DNA of 64,000 nt from Nocardioides gansuensis (GCF_003076135.1 NZ_QDGZ01000003.1:124001-188000); one strand, 5' to 3'. Shown: positions 33,155-42,972, counted from the first letter of the stretch. Notes: generated by a model from the letters alone, not told the origin. A program made the numbers and translations.

Positions 33155-34405
33155 ATGTCCTCAAGCCTGCCTCTAGCGGGTGTCAAGGTCGTCGACTTCT
33201 CGCGGGTGCTGGCCGGACCCCATTGCGCGAAGACCCTTCTCGACCTCGGTGCCGATGTCGTCAAGCTGGAGCCGCCTGGCGGAGACCTCTCCCGACGCGC
33301 CTACCCCAACGACGGCGGTGTCTCGGGCTACTACGCCCAGCAGAACGCCGGCAAGCGCAACATCAGCATCGACCTGACCGTCCCGGCTGCGCGAGAGGTC
33401 GCTCTCCGACTGTGCGACCAGGCCGACGTCATCGTCGAGAACTTCCGTCCTGGCGCGCTCGCCGCCTTCGGGCTCGACTACGAGTCCGTGTCCGCGCGGA
33501 ATCCAGGTGTCGTCTACGTCTCGATCAGCGGCTACGGCCAGCACGGACCATCGCGGTCCCGGATGGCGTACGCCCCCACCGTGCAGGCCGAGACCGGGCT
33601 GACGGCGACGACCGCGGCGCACTTCGGTCATGACGACCTCCGCAGTGACTCGCTGTCGCACGCCGACGTCTATTCGGGCCTGCACGCCGCGATCGCCGTC
33701 TTGGCATGCCTGACCCAGCGAGAGCGCACAGGGCGTGGCGAGTACATCGACGTCGCCATGGCCGCGGTGATGCTGTCGATCAACGAGCGGGTTCACGTGG
33801 AGCTAGCCGATGACGATCTGGGAGAGGAACGTCCCATCCTCGGCGCGACCGACGGCCCGTTCCTCGTCGGTCCCGGGGGGGAGCGTTTCGCCAGCCCCAT
33901 GAGCTTCGTGGGCAGCATGTCGTTCCCGATGTACCTCGCAGCCATGCGGCGCGCCGACCTGGCCGATGACCCCCGCTTCCTGACCCCGGAGCTTCGGCTG
34001 CAGCACCTCGACGACCTCCGCCGCATCGTCCAGGACTGGATCCTGACCTTCGCCGACATGGAATCGCTCGACGCTCAGATGGATGAGGCGAAGATCGCGA
34101 CCGGCCAGGTCCGCACCGTGCGCGAGTTCGCGGACAGCGATTGGTCCAGCGCATGGAGCGCTGTCCGCACGGTGAGTGCAGGCTCTGGCCAGAAGTACCG
34201 GATCCCGGGGCGGCCCTGGCACTTCGCGGACACTGTCGGGCCGGTGGAGGACCAGTTCGTGCCTCGCCAGGGCGAGAACAACGCCGAGGTTCTCGCCGAG
34301 CTCGGATTCAGCGACTCGGAGATCGCCGAGCTCGTTCGTGCGGGCGTCACGGTGGAGGCACCACTGGACAGCAGGACCACCGAGAGGTTGGCCGAGCTCT
34401 CATGA
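33155..34405 (+). CDS. CaiB/BaiF (family III) CoA-transferase
   Basis: Moves CoA between a donor thioester and a free acid. It has 416 residues, the interlocked-dimer fold of class III. It shows the N-terminal motif GVKVVDFSRVLAGP, ADVVKLEPPGGD and VENFRPGALA. The catalytic Asp is residue 171 (HADVYSGLHA). Its substrate may be the acid released by BphD or a side-chain acid; this is inferred from position only. The stop overlaps the start of a broken yrbE gene (ATGA at 34402). Confidence 0.9.
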   Translation: MSSSLPLAGVKVVDFSRVLAGPHCAKTLLDLGADVVKLEPPGGDLSRRAYPNDGGVSGYYAQQNAGKRNISIDLTVPAAREVALRLCDQADVIVENFRPGALAAFGLDYESVSARNPGVVYVSISGYGQHGPSRSRMAYAPTVQAETGLTATTAAHFGHDDLRSDSLSHADVYSGLHAAIAVLACLTQRERTGRGEYIDVAMAAVMLSINERVHVELADDDLGEERPILGATDGPFLVGPGGERFASPMSFVGSMSFPMYLAAMRRADLADDPRFLTPELRLQHLDDLRRIVQDWILTFADMESLDAQMDEAKIATGQVRTVREFADSDWSSAWSAVRTVSAGSGQKYRIPGRPWHFADTVGPVEDQFVPRQGENNAEVLAELGFSDSEIAELVRAGVTVEAPLDSRTTERLAELS

Positions 34406-35116
34406 GCTCGCCCGACCGGACCGTGGTGTCGGAGGTGCGTGTCGCTCCGGCTGGTCCGGTGGTGCCACGGCGCGGCCCCGACGGCATGAGCCCCGGCAGC
34501 TTGCGCGTGACGCGGTGCGGTCGTCGATGTCGTTCAAGACGCTGTCGACGTTCGGTGATTTCTACCGCTTCGTCGGCAAGGTCTTCGTGCAGATGTTCAC
34601 CCGACGGTTCCAGTTCCGTGAGTTCGTCTCCCAGGCCTGGTTCATCACGACGGTGGCCTTCGGCCCCGCGCTGCTGGTCGCGATCCCGTTCTGTGTGGTG
34701 ATCGTCTTCCAGATCAACCAGGTCCTCATTCAGATCGGTGCCGTCGACCTGGCCGGTGCGAGTGCGGCCGTCGCCGTGGTCCGCGAGATCGGCCCGATCG
34801 TCAGCGTTCTGGTCGTCGCGGGTGCCGGGGCGACCGCGATGAGCGCCGATCTCGGCTCCCGCAAGATCCGCGAGGAGATCGACGCGATGGTCACTCTGGG
34901 CATCGACCCGATCGAGCGACTGGTCGTGCCCCGGGTCGTTGCCTCCTGGTGGGCGTCGCACTCAACGGCATCGTGACGGTGGTCGGCCTGCTCGGTGGGT
35001 ACTTCGTGTCCGTGGTGCTCCAGGGGGCGACGCCCGGGCTCTACTTCTCGGACCTGACCCTCCTAGTGGGTCTGCCCGACTTCCTGGCGTCGGAGCTGAA
35101 GGCCGCGGTCTTCGGC
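34402..35116 (+). pseudogene. YrbE/MlaE-type Mce permease, two frameshifts
   Basis: An Mce-system lipid transporter permease is recognisable in three successive frames. A short N-terminus starts at ATG 34402, then from about 34490 SSMSFKTLSTFGDFYRF, VAFGPALLVAIPFCVV and AGAGATAMSADLGSRKIRE run to LVVPRVVAS. After about 34948 LVGVALNGIVTVVGLLGG and LVGLPDFLASELKAAVFG follow in another frame. Indels near 34490 and 34945 break it, and it is cut at about 35116 by a junction with a different Mce-locus gene. It cannot make a working permease. Confidence 0.8.
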
Positions 35117-35125
35117 GCGCCTTGT

Positions 35126-35526
35126 CGGCCGCGAAGACACGCGTGCCCGACCTGCTCAGCTACGAGAACGCCATGCTCGAGGACGACCTCGCCCGGGCCC
35201 TCGAGCAGACCACGGGCGCCTTCCGCGACGACTACGAGAAGATCCTTTCGGATGTCGTCACGCCGACGGCCGGGGAGCGCGGGATCAGCACGTCCGCCTC
35301 GGTCAGCGCCGTCGGAGTCGTCTCAGGCGGCCGGGACGAAGTCGTCGTCCTCCCGTTCCTGACCCAGACGACGACCGCCGACGGCGCCCGATCGTCGGTG
35401 TCGGGGAGCCGGGTCGAGGTCACCATGGCGCGCGTGGGTGATGGCTGGAAGATCGCGGGGGTTGAGACCGATCTGAGGGTCTACGGCCAGGTCAGCGGCC
35501 GGCGCGTTGCCGGTCGGCACGCGTAA
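35126..35526 (+). pseudogene. C-terminal remnant of an Mce-associated protein
   Basis: Encodes VPDLLSYENAML, DDLARALEQTTGAFRDDYEK, VTPTAGERGI and a beta-rich tail (VTMARVGDGWKIAGVETDL), typical of Mce-associated membrane proteins. The N-terminal membrane anchor is missing. It is joined directly to the yrbE remnant, so the six or so mce genes normally between them were deleted. Its end overlaps the IclR gene on the other strand. Confidence 0.65.
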
Positions 35527-36334
35527 GGGTCGTGGTGAGGGCGGCGGCGGCCGCGCGGAGAGGCGCCACGTGGGCTTCCGGGCGGAACCGGCTCGTCGGC
35601 CCGGTGATGCTGATGGCGGCCAGTAGCTCCTCGCCGGCTCCGAAGACCGGCGCGGCGACGCAGTTGATGCCGGGGGCGGACTCCTCGTGCTCGAACGCGA
35701 CTCCGGTCTCGGCGATCTTCGTCAGCTGGCGACGCAGCACGCCCGGTGCGACGATCGTGTGAGGGGTGCGGCGCGCCAGGTGGGCCGAGAGAACCTCTTT
35801 GCGCAGCGTGGAGTCGCTGTGCGCGAGCAGGGCCTTGCCGATCGCCGTGCAGTGGAGCGGCATCCGGCCACCCGCCCGAGAGGGCGCGCGAGCCTGCCGG
35901 TGGCCGCCGATCTTGGCGATGTAGACGACCTCCTGTCCCTCTCGTACGCCGAGGTGCACGGTCTCGTGGGTTCGCTCGTAGAGGTCCTGCAGGAAGGGCA
36001 TCGCAACCTCGAGGAGGTTGCGCTCGACCGAAGCCCGCATCCCCAGCTCGAAGAGACCCCCGGAGAGCCGATAGCCGCCCACGACGCGGTCGAGCAGCCG
36101 GTTGGTGACCAGATCGCCGGCGAGGCGGTGCACGGTGGCCTTGTGGAGGCCGGTCCGCCGGACCAACTCGGCCAAAGAAACGGACTGGTCGTCGACTCGA
36201 AACGCACGGAGGATCGCCACCGCCTTGCCCAGCACGCTGTCGAGACCGGCATTCTCCTCCACTTCTTCATCGTATCGCTCAGCGAGACGAATTGCTGGTG
36301 TCCGGGGCAAGCGCGGCAGCACAGTTGACTCCAT
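35492..36334 (-). CDS. IclR-family transcriptional regulator
   Basis: 280 residues from ATG 36334, with AGAAGG 8 nt upstream; the conserved part starts about 28 residues later, so GTG 36262 (256 residues, nearer the family norm) is an alternative. The N-terminal winged HTH reads [20 protein letters not shown]. The C-terminal effector domain holds [25 protein letters not shown] and [10 protein letters not shown]. It is divergent from the hydratase gene with overlapping start codons (CATG), so it probably controls the E-G-F-CoA-transferase operon. The effector is unknown. Confidence 0.9.
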   Translation of the reverse strand: MESTVLPRLPRTPAIRLAERYDEEVEENAGLDSVLGKAVAILRAFRVDDQSVSLAELVRRTGLHKATVHRLAGDLVTNRLLDRVVGGYRLSGGLFELGMRASVERNLLEVAMPFLQDLYERTHETVHLGVREGQEVVYIAKIGGHRQARAPSRAGGRMPLHCTAIGKALLAHSDSTLRKEVLSAHLARRTPHTIVAPGVLRRQLTKIAETGVAFEHEESAPGINCVAAPVFGAGEELLAAISITGPTSRFRPEAHVAPLRAAAAALTTTLTRADRQRAGR

Positions 36335-37148
36335 GACGCAGACCTTCTCTTCCAGCGACACCGATGTCGCTGCGGCAGCCGACCGGCTTTCGCGGGCCGC
36401 GGATTCCGGAGTGCCGTGCTCGCCGGTACGCGACCTCATCGGGCGCGACGACGTCGCCAAGGCTTATGCCGTGCAGCAGGTCCTGACGGCGCGGAGAACC
36501 GAGTCCGGAGCGCGGGTCGTCGGCCGCAAGATCGGGTTGACCTCACCTGCGGTGCAGCGCCAGCTCGGGGTGAACCGACCCGACTTCGGCGTGCTCTTCG
36601 ACGACATGGTCTTCAGCGGCGGCGACACGATCCCGTTGGAGGTCGTCATGCAACCGCGAGTCGAAGCGGAGATCGCCTTCATGCTGGGCGAGGATCTCGC
36701 TGCCGGCCCACTGGACGCGGCAAGGGTGCGCCAGGCGACCGGGTATGTCGTCGCGGCGCTCGAGGTCTGTGGCAGCCGCATCGAGAACTGGGACATCAGC
36801 TTCGGCGACACCGTCGCCGACAACGCCTCGGCCGGAGTGTTCGTCCTCGGCCCTCGGAGAGTGACCCTGGCAGAGGTGAATCCCGTGGAGGTGGAGATGT
36901 CGATGATCATCGACGGCCGGGAGGTCTCGACCGGGAACGGCGCCGCCTGCCTCGGCGACCCGGTGGAGGCGGTGGTGTGGCTTGCCCGGACCGCTGTGGA
37001 GCTCGGCCAACCGCTTCGCGCAGGGGACGTGGTCCTCTCCGGCGCGCTCGGGCCCATGCGACCGGTCGTTGGCGGGAACGTCGTCAAGGCCACCCTGACC
37101 GGCCTCGGCGCCGTCACCGTGACATTCGAAGAAGGAGCAGCATCATGA
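36333..37148 (+). CDS. bphE: 2-hydroxypenta-2,4-dienoate hydratase
   Basis: Adds water to 2-hydroxypentadienoate, the BphD product, to give 4-hydroxy-2-oxovalerate. It has 271 residues of the fumarylacetoacetate-hydrolase-like hydratase family (MhpD/BphE): [17 protein letters not shown], the metal Glu pair in [15 protein letters not shown], and [11 protein letters not shown]. The ATG at 36333 overlaps the divergent IclR start and no ribosome site is present, so a leaderless transcript is possible. A longer in-frame start at 36102 lies inside iclR on the other strand. The stop overlaps the next gene (ATGA). Confidence 0.92.
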   Translation: MTQTFSSSDTDVAAAADRLSRAADSGVPCSPVRDLIGRDDVAKAYAVQQVLTARRTESGARVVGRKIGLTSPAVQRQLGVNRPDFGVLFDDMVFSGGDTIPLEVVMQPRVEAEIAFMLGEDLAAGPLDAARVRQATGYVVAALEVCGSRIENWDISFGDTVADNASAGVFVLGPRRVTLAEVNPVEVEMSMIIDGREVSTGNGAACLGDPVEAVVWLARTAVELGQPLRAGDVVLSGALGPMRPVVGGNVVKATLTGLGAVTVTFEEGAAS

Positions 37149-38092
37149 CCAAGACGAAGGTGGCCATCATCGGCCCCGGCAACATCGGCACCGACCTGAT
37201 GATCAAAGTGATGCGCACCAGCAGGCATCTCGAGATAGCGGCCATGGTCGGCATCGACCCCGAGTCGGACGGCCTGGCGCGCGCTGAGCGGTTCGGCTTC
37301 CAGTCCACCCACGAGGGCGTCGAAGGGCTGATGGCCCTGCCCGACTTCGACGAGATCGAGATCGTCTTCGACGCCACCTCGGCCAAGGCACACGAGTACA
37401 ACGCCTCGAAGCTGCAGCCCCTCGGCAAGCGCCTGATCGACCTGACTCCCGCCGCCATCGGACCTTACGTCGTCCCCGCGGTCAACCTGGAGGAGCACCT
37501 CGACGCCCCCAACGCCAACATGGTCACCTGCGGTGGCCAGGCCACCATTCCGATCGTCGCCGCCATCAGCCGGGTCGTCCCGGTCAACTACGCCGAGATC
37601 GTCGCCTCCATCGCCTCCAAGTCCGCCGGCCCCGGCACTCGCGCCAACATCGACGAGTTCACCGAAACGACCTCCGCAGCGATCGTGGAGGTCGGCGGCG
37701 CGGAGCGGGGCAAGGCGATCATCGTCCTCAACCCCGCCGAACCGCCGCTGATCATGCGCGACACCGTCTTCGCTCTCGTCACCGCGCCCGACCCGGCCAT
37801 CCACGAGGAGATCCGGCAGAGCGTCGACAAGATGGTCGCCGACGTGGCCGCGTACGTCCCCGGCTACCGCCTCAAGCAGCAGATCCAGATCACCGAGATC
37901 CCGGCCGACCAGCCCGTCGGAACCCTCCTCGTCGAGAGCTCCCAGCAACCGACCCACCAGGTGTCGGTGTTCCTCGAGGTCGAGGGCGCCGCCCACTACC
38001 TCCCGGCCTACGCCGGCAACCTCGACATCATGACCTCGGCAGCACTGCAGGTCGCCGAACGCATCGCCGCCGCCAAGGAGGCCGCCCAATGA
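37145..38092 (+). CDS. bphG: Acetaldehyde dehydrogenase (acylating)
   Basis: Converts the acetaldehyde (or propanal) made by the aldolase to acetyl- or propionyl-CoA. It has 315 residues with NAD fold [14 protein letters not shown], catalytic Cys129 ([10 protein letters not shown]), and [16 protein letters not shown]. It forms a channelling complex with the aldolase encoded next, as in BphI-BphJ/DmpFG. It overlaps both neighbours by 4 nt. Confidence 0.95.
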   Translation: MTKTKVAIIGPGNIGTDLMIKVMRTSRHLEIAAMVGIDPESDGLARAERFGFQSTHEGVEGLMALPDFDEIEIVFDATSAKAHEYNASKLQPLGKRLIDLTPAAIGPYVVPAVNLEEHLDAPNANMVTCGGQATIPIVAAISRVVPVNYAEIVASIASKSAGPGTRANIDEFTETTSAAIVEVGGAERGKAIIVLNPAEPPLIMRDTVFALVTAPDPAIHEEIRQSVDKMVADVAAYVPGYRLKQQIQITEIPADQPVGTLLVESSQQPTHQVSVFLEVEGAAHYLPAYAGNLDIMTSAALQVAERIAAAKEAAQ

Positions 38093-39123
38093 GCACCCCC
38101 ATCTTCGTCCAGGACGTCACCCTCCGCGACGGCATGCACGCCGTCCGCCATCGGATCACCCCCGAGGACGTCCAGCGCATCGTCGTCGCCCTCGACGACG
38201 CCGGCGTCGATGCCATCGAGGTCGCCCACGGCGACGGCCTCGCCGGCTCGTCGGTCAACTACGGGCCTGGCAGCAACACCGACTGGGAGTGGATCGAGGC
38301 CGCCGCTGATGTGCTGAAGCATGCTCGACTCACCACCTTGCTCATCCCCGGTGTCGGGACCATCCACGACCTCAAGCACGCCTACGACTCGGGCGTCCGC
38401 TCCATCCGCGTGGCCACCCACTGCACCGAGGCCGACATCTCCGCCCAGCACATCGCCGCGGCCCGCGACCTCGGCATGGACGTTTCGGGATTCCTGATGC
38501 TCTCCCACATGGCCCCGGCCGATGAGCTGGCGAACCAGGCCAAGCTGATGGAGTCCTACGGCGCCCACTGCGTCTACGTCACCGACTCCGGCGGCCGACT
38601 GACCATGAACGACGTCGCCGCCCGGGTCCGGGCCTACCGTGACGTGCTCGACCCGGTCACCGAGATCGGAATCCACGCGCACGAGAACCTCTCGCTCAGC
38701 GTGGCCAACTCCGTGGTCGGGGTCGAGAACGGCGTCTACCGCGTCGACGCGTCACTCGCCGGTCACGGCGCAGGTGCCGGCAACTGCCCCATCGAGGCAT
38801 TCATCGGCGTCGCCGACCTGGCCGGGTTCAAGCACGGATGCGATCTATTCAAGCTTCGGGACGCGGCCGACGACATCGTCCGCCCCCTGCAGGACCGCCC
38901 CGTCCGCGTCGACCGCGAGACCCTCACCCTCGGGTACGCGGGCGTCTACTCATCCTTCCTCCGCCACGCCGAGATCGCCGCCGAGCGGTACGGCGTCGAC
39001 GTGCGCACCCTGCTTATGGAGTGCGGCCGCCGGGGGCTGGTCGGCGGCCAGGAGGACATGATCTACGACATCGCGCTCACGAGCGTCGCGCAGCAGACGA
39101 ACACCCACAAGAGCGTGCAGTGA
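38089..39123 (+). CDS. bphF: 4-hydroxy-2-oxovalerate aldolase
   Basis: Mn-dependent retro-aldolase that splits 4-hydroxy-2-oxovalerate to pyruvate and acetaldehyde. It has 344 residues with metal ligands Asp14 (RDGMH), His196 and His198 (HAHENLS) and catalytic His17, then a C-terminal helical domain that contacts the dehydrogenase. With it the pathway reaches central metabolism. The stop overlaps the CoA-transferase subunit A start. Confidence 0.95.
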   Translation: MSTPIFVQDVTLRDGMHAVRHRITPEDVQRIVVALDDAGVDAIEVAHGDGLAGSSVNYGPGSNTDWEWIEAAADVLKHARLTTLLIPGVGTIHDLKHAYDSGVRSIRVATHCTEADISAQHIAAARDLGMDVSGFLMLSHMAPADELANQAKLMESYGAHCVYVTDSGGRLTMNDVAARVRAYRDVLDPVTEIGIHAHENLSLSVANSVVGVENGVYRVDASLAGHGAGAGNCPIEAFIGVADLAGFKHGCDLFKLRDAADDIVRPLQDRPVRVDRETLTLGYAGVYSSFLRHAEIAAERYGVDVRTLLMECGRRGLVGGQEDMIYDIALTSVAQQTNTHKSVQ

Positions 39124-39839
39124 GGAAGCTGGTGGCGGACCCGGAGGCCGCGCTGGCGGCACGGGTGTGGGACGGGATGACGATCGCCGTCGGCGGCTTC
39201 GGTCTCTGCGGCATCCCCCGCGACCTGATCGAGGCTGTGCGCGGCAGTGGCGTGCGCGACCTGACGATTGTCTCCAACAACATGGGCATCGACGGCAAGG
39301 GCCTCGGGCTTCTGCTGGAGAACAACCAGGTGTCCAAGGTCGTGGCGTCGTACGTCGGTGAGAACAAGCTGTTCGCCCAGCAGTACCTCGACCGGGCGCT
39401 CGAGGTGGAGTTCTGTCCGCAGGGCACGCTCGCCGAACGGTTGCGTGCCGGTGGTTCGGGCATCGCGGGCTTCTACACCCGCACCGGGGTCGGCACTGAG
39501 GTCGCGGAGGGCAAGTCGCACCAGGTGTTCGACGGCGCGACCTACGTCCTCGAGCGCGGCATCGTCGCTGACCTCGCGCTCGTCCACGCCGCCGTCGCCG
39601 ACGCGCAGGGGAACCTGCGCTACCGGGCGACCGCCCGCAACTTCAACCCGCTGGTCGCGATGAGCGGTCGGGTCTGCATCGCGGAGGCGGAGCAGGTGCT
39701 CGACGGCTTCCTCGACCCGGACGACGTGATGACGCCGGGCATCTTCGTCGACACAATGGTGGTCGCGAGCGACCGGCCCAAGGACATCGAGCAGCGCGTC
39801 GTCCGGCCTCGGCCGGTTGCCGTCGGAGCGGGAGCCTGA
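39120..39839 (+). CDS. 3-oxoacid CoA-transferase, subunit A
   Basis: Alpha chain of a class I CoA-transferase (SCOT/AtoD/PcaI type), 239 residues. It shows GGFGLCGIP near the N-terminus, [42 protein letters not shown] and [10 protein letters not shown]. The GTG at 39120 overlaps the aldolase stop; in-frame codons upstream lie inside the aldolase. It pairs with subunit B, one base downstream of its stop. Likely job: activate a 3-oxo acid such as acetoacetate with succinyl-CoA. Confidence 0.93.
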   Translation: MRKLVADPEAALAARVWDGMTIAVGGFGLCGIPRDLIEAVRGSGVRDLTIVSNNMGIDGKGLGLLLENNQVSKVVASYVGENKLFAQQYLDRALEVEFCPQGTLAERLRAGGSGIAGFYTRTGVGTEVAEGKSHQVFDGATYVLERGIVADLALVHAAVADAQGNLRYRATARNFNPLVAMSGRVCIAEAEQVLDGFLDPDDVMTPGIFVDTMVVASDRPKDIEQRVVRPRPVAVGAGA

Positions 39840-39840
39840 C

Positions 39841-40479
39841 ATGGCCTGGAACCGCGAGGAGATGGCGGCGATCGCTGCCCTGGAGCTCAACGACGGCGAC
39901 TACGTCAACCTGGGCATCGGCATCCCGACCTTGGTGGCCGACCACCTGCCGCCAGGTGTCAACGTGATGCTGCAGAGCGAGAACGGCCTGCTAGGCATGG
40001 GCCCGTCCCCCTATGACGGCGAGGAGGACGGTGATCTCGTCAACGCAGGCAAGCAGACGGTCACCGCGGTGCCGGGAGCCTCGTTCTTTGACTCCGCGAC
40101 CAGCTTCGCCATGATCCGCGGCGGTCACGTCGACATCGCGATCCTCGGGGCACTCCAGGTCGCTGCCAACGGTGACCTGGCGAACTGGATGGTTCCCGGC
40201 AGGCTGGTCAAGGGCATGGGCGGGGCGATGGATCTCGTTGCCGGTACCCGGCGGGTCGTGGTCGTCACGGACCACGTCGCCAAGGACGGCAGCCCCAAGA
40301 TCGTCGAGCAGTGCACGCTCCCGCTCACCGGAGCCGGCGTGGTCGATCGGATCATCACCGATCTCGCCGTGATCGACGTGACCGACGAAGGCCTCATCCT
40401 GCGGGAGGTCGCGCCAGGCGTCGATTCCGAACGGGTGCGCTCCTTGACCGGTGCCGCACTCGAGGAGGCCGTGTCGTGA
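39841..40479 (+). CDS. 3-oxoacid CoA-transferase, subunit B
   Basis: Beta chain, 212 residues, carrying the catalytic Glu47 in [10 protein letters not shown], which forms the glutamyl-CoA intermediate. [16 protein letters not shown] and [14 protein letters not shown] are typical. A GTG-started frame of 33 codons (40476-40577) overlaps its stop by 4 nt. It looks like the start of a lost next gene, since it ends at the junction with an esterase remnant from the other strand. Confidence 0.93.
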   Translation: MAWNREEMAAIAALELNDGDYVNLGIGIPTLVADHLPPGVNVMLQSENGLLGMGPSPYDGEEDGDLVNAGKQTVTAVPGASFFDSATSFAMIRGGHVDIAILGALQVAANGDLANWMVPGRLVKGMGGAMDLVAGTRRVVVVTDHVAKDGSPKIVEQCTLPLTGAGVVDRIITDLAVIDVTDEGLILREVAPGVDSERVRSLTGAALEEAVS

Positions 40480-40509
40480 CCCGGCTCGTCAGGTACGAGC
40501 GGGTGGTCG

Positions 40510-40686
40510 AGAGCGGGCGGATGCATGCAGTTGTCCGTACAGCGGCCCCTGCGCCAGGTGCGGTGCGAGGCTTATGATCTCATGCTCGCTGGATCCGCGC
40601 CCGTGGAGCAGGATGACCAGCGGTGCCGACGGGTCGGTGCTGCCGTACGTCGCGATCATGGCCCTCGGGAACGTCCCCGTGGTCAC
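40510..40686 (-). pseudogene. N-terminal remnant of a MhqD-type carboxylesterase
   Basis: Directly after the VOC gene, a minus-strand frame (GTG start overlapping its stop) encodes MIATYGSTDP, PLVILLHGRGSSEHEI and APHL. This is the first strand and oxyanion loop of a small alpha/beta-hydrolase of the YpfH/MhqD type, and then it dissolves at the junction with the CoA-transferase operon. The nucleophile and the other two thirds are missing. Coordinates are approximate. Confidence 0.6.
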
Positions 40687-41192
40687 GGCGCGTCCAGGGG
40701 CACGAGTTCGGCGGCAGTGCGGATGCCGCCCCAGGTCCGGACCTCGCCCGCCAGGTCGAGGCGCTCGACGAGAGCGGCGCTTTCGTACTCGCCCCACTCA
40801 GCCTTGGGGAGCATCCACATGACCTCGAACTCGATGCCGTCGGGGTCGTGCGCGTAGATGCTCTTGGTGGCACCGTGGCTGGACTCGCCCGTGTAGGCGT
40901 CGAGGTCGGCGAGGGTTGACCGAGCCTGCTCGAGCTCCTCGATGGTGTCGACCTGCCACGCCAGGTGGTAGAGCCCGAGGCTGCCCCGGGGGCGCGGAGG
41001 CTGCGCGCCCACGCCGAAGAGTCCGAGGTCGTGGTGGTTGCCCGAACGGGGGAGCCGCAGGAAGACGGCGTTGGCGCGGGGCTCGCGAGCCGCGACCTGC
41101 ATGCCGAAGGCCTGCTGGTAGAAGGTGACGCTCCGTTCGAGGTCGGCTACGAACAGCACGGCGTGGTTGAGACGGACGGCGTTGACGGTCAT
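40683..41192 (-). CDS. VOC-family ring-cleaving dioxygenase/glyoxalase (MhqO-like)
   Basis: 169 residues. A single VOC module runs from NHAVLFVADLERSVTFYQQ, with His in LGLYHLAWQVD and Glu in PDGIEFEVMWML, so a metal site is possible. The pairing with a small esterase just downstream recalls the mhqO-mhqD quinone/hydroquinone detoxification pair. The start ATG at 41192 is clear, but upstream DNA is poorly conserved, so expression is uncertain. Confidence 0.8.
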   Translation of the reverse strand: MTVNAVRLNHAVLFVADLERSVTFYQQAFGMQVAAREPRANAVFLRLPRSGNHHDLGLFGVGAQPPRPRGSLGLYHLAWQVDTIEELEQARSTLADLDAYTGESSHGATKSIYAHDPDGIEFEVMWMLPKAEWGEYESAALVERLDLAGEVRTWGGIRTAAELVPLDAP

Positions 41193-41618
41193 GACGATGC
41201 TCCGGTCGTGGTGGGGGAGACGTGGGGCTCAGGCGTTGACGCCGAAGCCACCAGTCCAGGAGACCTTCTCGTTGGCGGCCAGGGTGAGCTGGAGGAAGCC
41301 GAGGGCCTCGAGGTCGCACTCCAGTTGCGGGACACGCTGGCGCCGACGACCTCGAGGGATGCGACTCCTGGTTGAGGCACGCTCCCAGACTGGGACTGCG
41401 GTGTCGAGCAGGCGGCCGTTCGCCAGGCGAAGACGTTCAACTCTGAAGGCTTGCATTGTTCGCTGACATAGCGCCCAGAGCAGAAACGTGCCGCACACCG
41501 GAACACCGCAGACCTGAGCCTGATTGCCGTACAACATGACGTGACGACGGTGAAGAGTAAGCCGGTGCCCTGAGCACTTCGGCACAGGCAAGACCTACGA
41601 GGCGGATCGCCTGGCCTA
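41193..41618. other. Decayed spacer between VOC and hydrolase genes
   Basis: 426 bp. A minus-strand frame (41591-41229) has a protein-like tail (LECDLEALGFLQLTLAA, then SWTGGFGVNA) that may be the end of a lost gene, but no family was recognised. Nothing else supports a gene here. Confidence 0.35.
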
Positions 41619-42443
41619 CTAGTTCGACAAAAACTGATCCACGACGGCCGAGAATTCGCTTGCCCGCTCGACCTGAGTCCAATGGCCGCAGCGACTGAAG
41701 ACGTGCAGATCGGCATTCGGCATTGTGTTCATCAGGTTGATTCCTACCTCGATTGGAATCACGCGATCTTCACGGCCGTGCACGATCAGGGTCGGGGTGG
41801 CAATCCGGCCGTAGTCGCCTGCTTCGATTCCGAGGTCACTGGCCGCAGTCTTGGGGTTGATTTCCATTTTGCGGTACGCCTCGAATGCCCCGGGGGCGAT
41901 GCTGGCCTCGTGTCGGAGTTGGACTAGTTCGGGGGTGATGATGCTCGAATCGACGGCGAAATACTTTATGAGCAGTTCCTCCATTGCCTTATACGAAGGC
42001 TCGTATGTCCGCATTGCCGCTAGGCCCTCGGTCGGAGTCATTCCAGGGCCTGGAGTACCCATCAACACCATCCGGTTTAGACGTTCGGGGCGCTTGATGG
42101 CCATGGCCAAAGCGAGAAATCCGCCCAGCGAGTTGCCGACGATCGATGTGCGTTCGATCTTCATCGCATCGAGGAATCCCCATACATGATCGACCCACGT
42201 TTCCGCGGAATATCGAATGTCGGCGGGGCGCTCGGTGTTACCGAATCCGACGAGGTCGGGCGCCAGCACGCGGTGATGCTCGGCGAGGACGGGGATGGTG
42301 CGCTGCCAGTTCGCCCACGCTGATACGCCGGGTCCGGAACCGTGTAGAAGCAACACGGGATCGCCGGATCCGGCCTCGTGGTAGTTGGTGGCGATGCCGT
42401 TTACCTGGATCGTGGATCCTGGCTGTTCTGTCGTCACCGTCAT
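41619..42443 (-). CDS. bphD2: Second meta-cleavage product hydrolase
   Basis: 274 residues, paralogous along its full length to the hydrolase at 30474-31298: the same MTVTTE start, GSGPGVSAWANWQR, GNSLGGFLALAMA nucleophile elbow, GREDRVIP and CGHWTQVE. The ATG at 42443 has a GGGAAGGG ribosome site; a further in-frame ATG at 42467 has none. Codon use is more A/T-rich than in the plus-strand copy, so it is probably not a recent duplicate but a separately acquired isozyme. It has its own operator copy about 70 bp upstream. Confidence 0.92.
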   Translation of the reverse strand: MTVTTEQPGSTIQVNGIATNYHEAGSGDPVLLLHGSGPGVSAWANWQRTIPVLAEHHRVLAPDLVGFGNTERPADIRYSAETWVDHVWGFLDAMKIERTSIVGNSLGGFLALAMAIKRPERLNRMVLMGTPGPGMTPTEGLAAMRTYEPSYKAMEELLIKYFAVDSSIITPELVQLRHEASIAPGAFEAYRKMEINPKTAASDLGIEAGDYGRIATPTLIVHGREDRVIPIEVGINLMNTMPNADLHVFSRCGHWTQVERASEFSAVVDQFLSN

Positions 42444-42513
42444 CGGGGTCCCTTCCCTCGTGTGCATTCATCTGCGCTGGTACTGCAGTTAACGCGTTCG
42501 GCCATGCGTCGAA

Positions 42514-42533
42514 CATCCGGGAAAACTACGGAT
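42514..42533 (-). promoter_or_regulatory. Candidate BphT operator, copy 4 (upstream of second hydrolase)
   Basis: On the minus strand it reads ATCCGTAGTTTTCCCGGATG, identical to copies 2 and 3, and lies 70 bp before the ATG at 42443. A GTTAAC hexamer occurs downstream of both this copy and copy 3. Confidence 0.75.
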
Positions 42534-42972
42534 GTTGGCACCGCGTTGACGCCGTACGTTGTTCACGCGCCGTGGGAAACTTGCGCCTGCGGCTCGCTTC
42601 GGAATGTCGTTGCCGTTGACATCGGTTGTCGGGCGTTGTGAAATTTCAGCACCTCGCGCCACGATTCTTCCTGATCGACATTCCGGTCTTGCGGACGGGT
42701 GTCGGCGATCGTCGACACCGGCGCCGAGTTTCTGCGCGGCATGCGCGCGGAAGTTTGGCTGATTGACGCGAACGCCCAGGTCAGCGGGTTGTGAGTGCTG
42801 GCCTGAAAATCCGTCGCGAAAGCACGAGGATGGTCGGAGGAGCAGATGACTGGTCCGTGGACCATCATGGGGCATCGAGTCATCCACAGTCCTGTGGATA
42901 ACTCGGCCGCCGGCTTCGGCGGTCGCGGTTGGCTTCCGCATGGAGGCGCGCTCCGACCCATAGTGTTGGTAT
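42534..42972. other. Gene-free A/T-richer stretch
   Basis: 439 bp with mixed composition, lower in G+C than the pathway genes. Several short frames exist on both strands but none has domain-like sequence or a ribosome site. A repeated ACATC/GATGT patch near the operator is the only structure noted. Confidence 0.35.

Noticed and set aside
36464..38089. 541-codon minus-strand frame opposite bphE and bphG
   Set aside because: Composition is His/Asp/Val-rich antisense of GC-rich codons; the plus strand holds clear enzymes with catalytic residues.
42444..42467. Earlier ATG for the second hydrolase
   Set aside because: No ribosome site, whereas 42443 has a strong one and aligns with the start of the paralogue.
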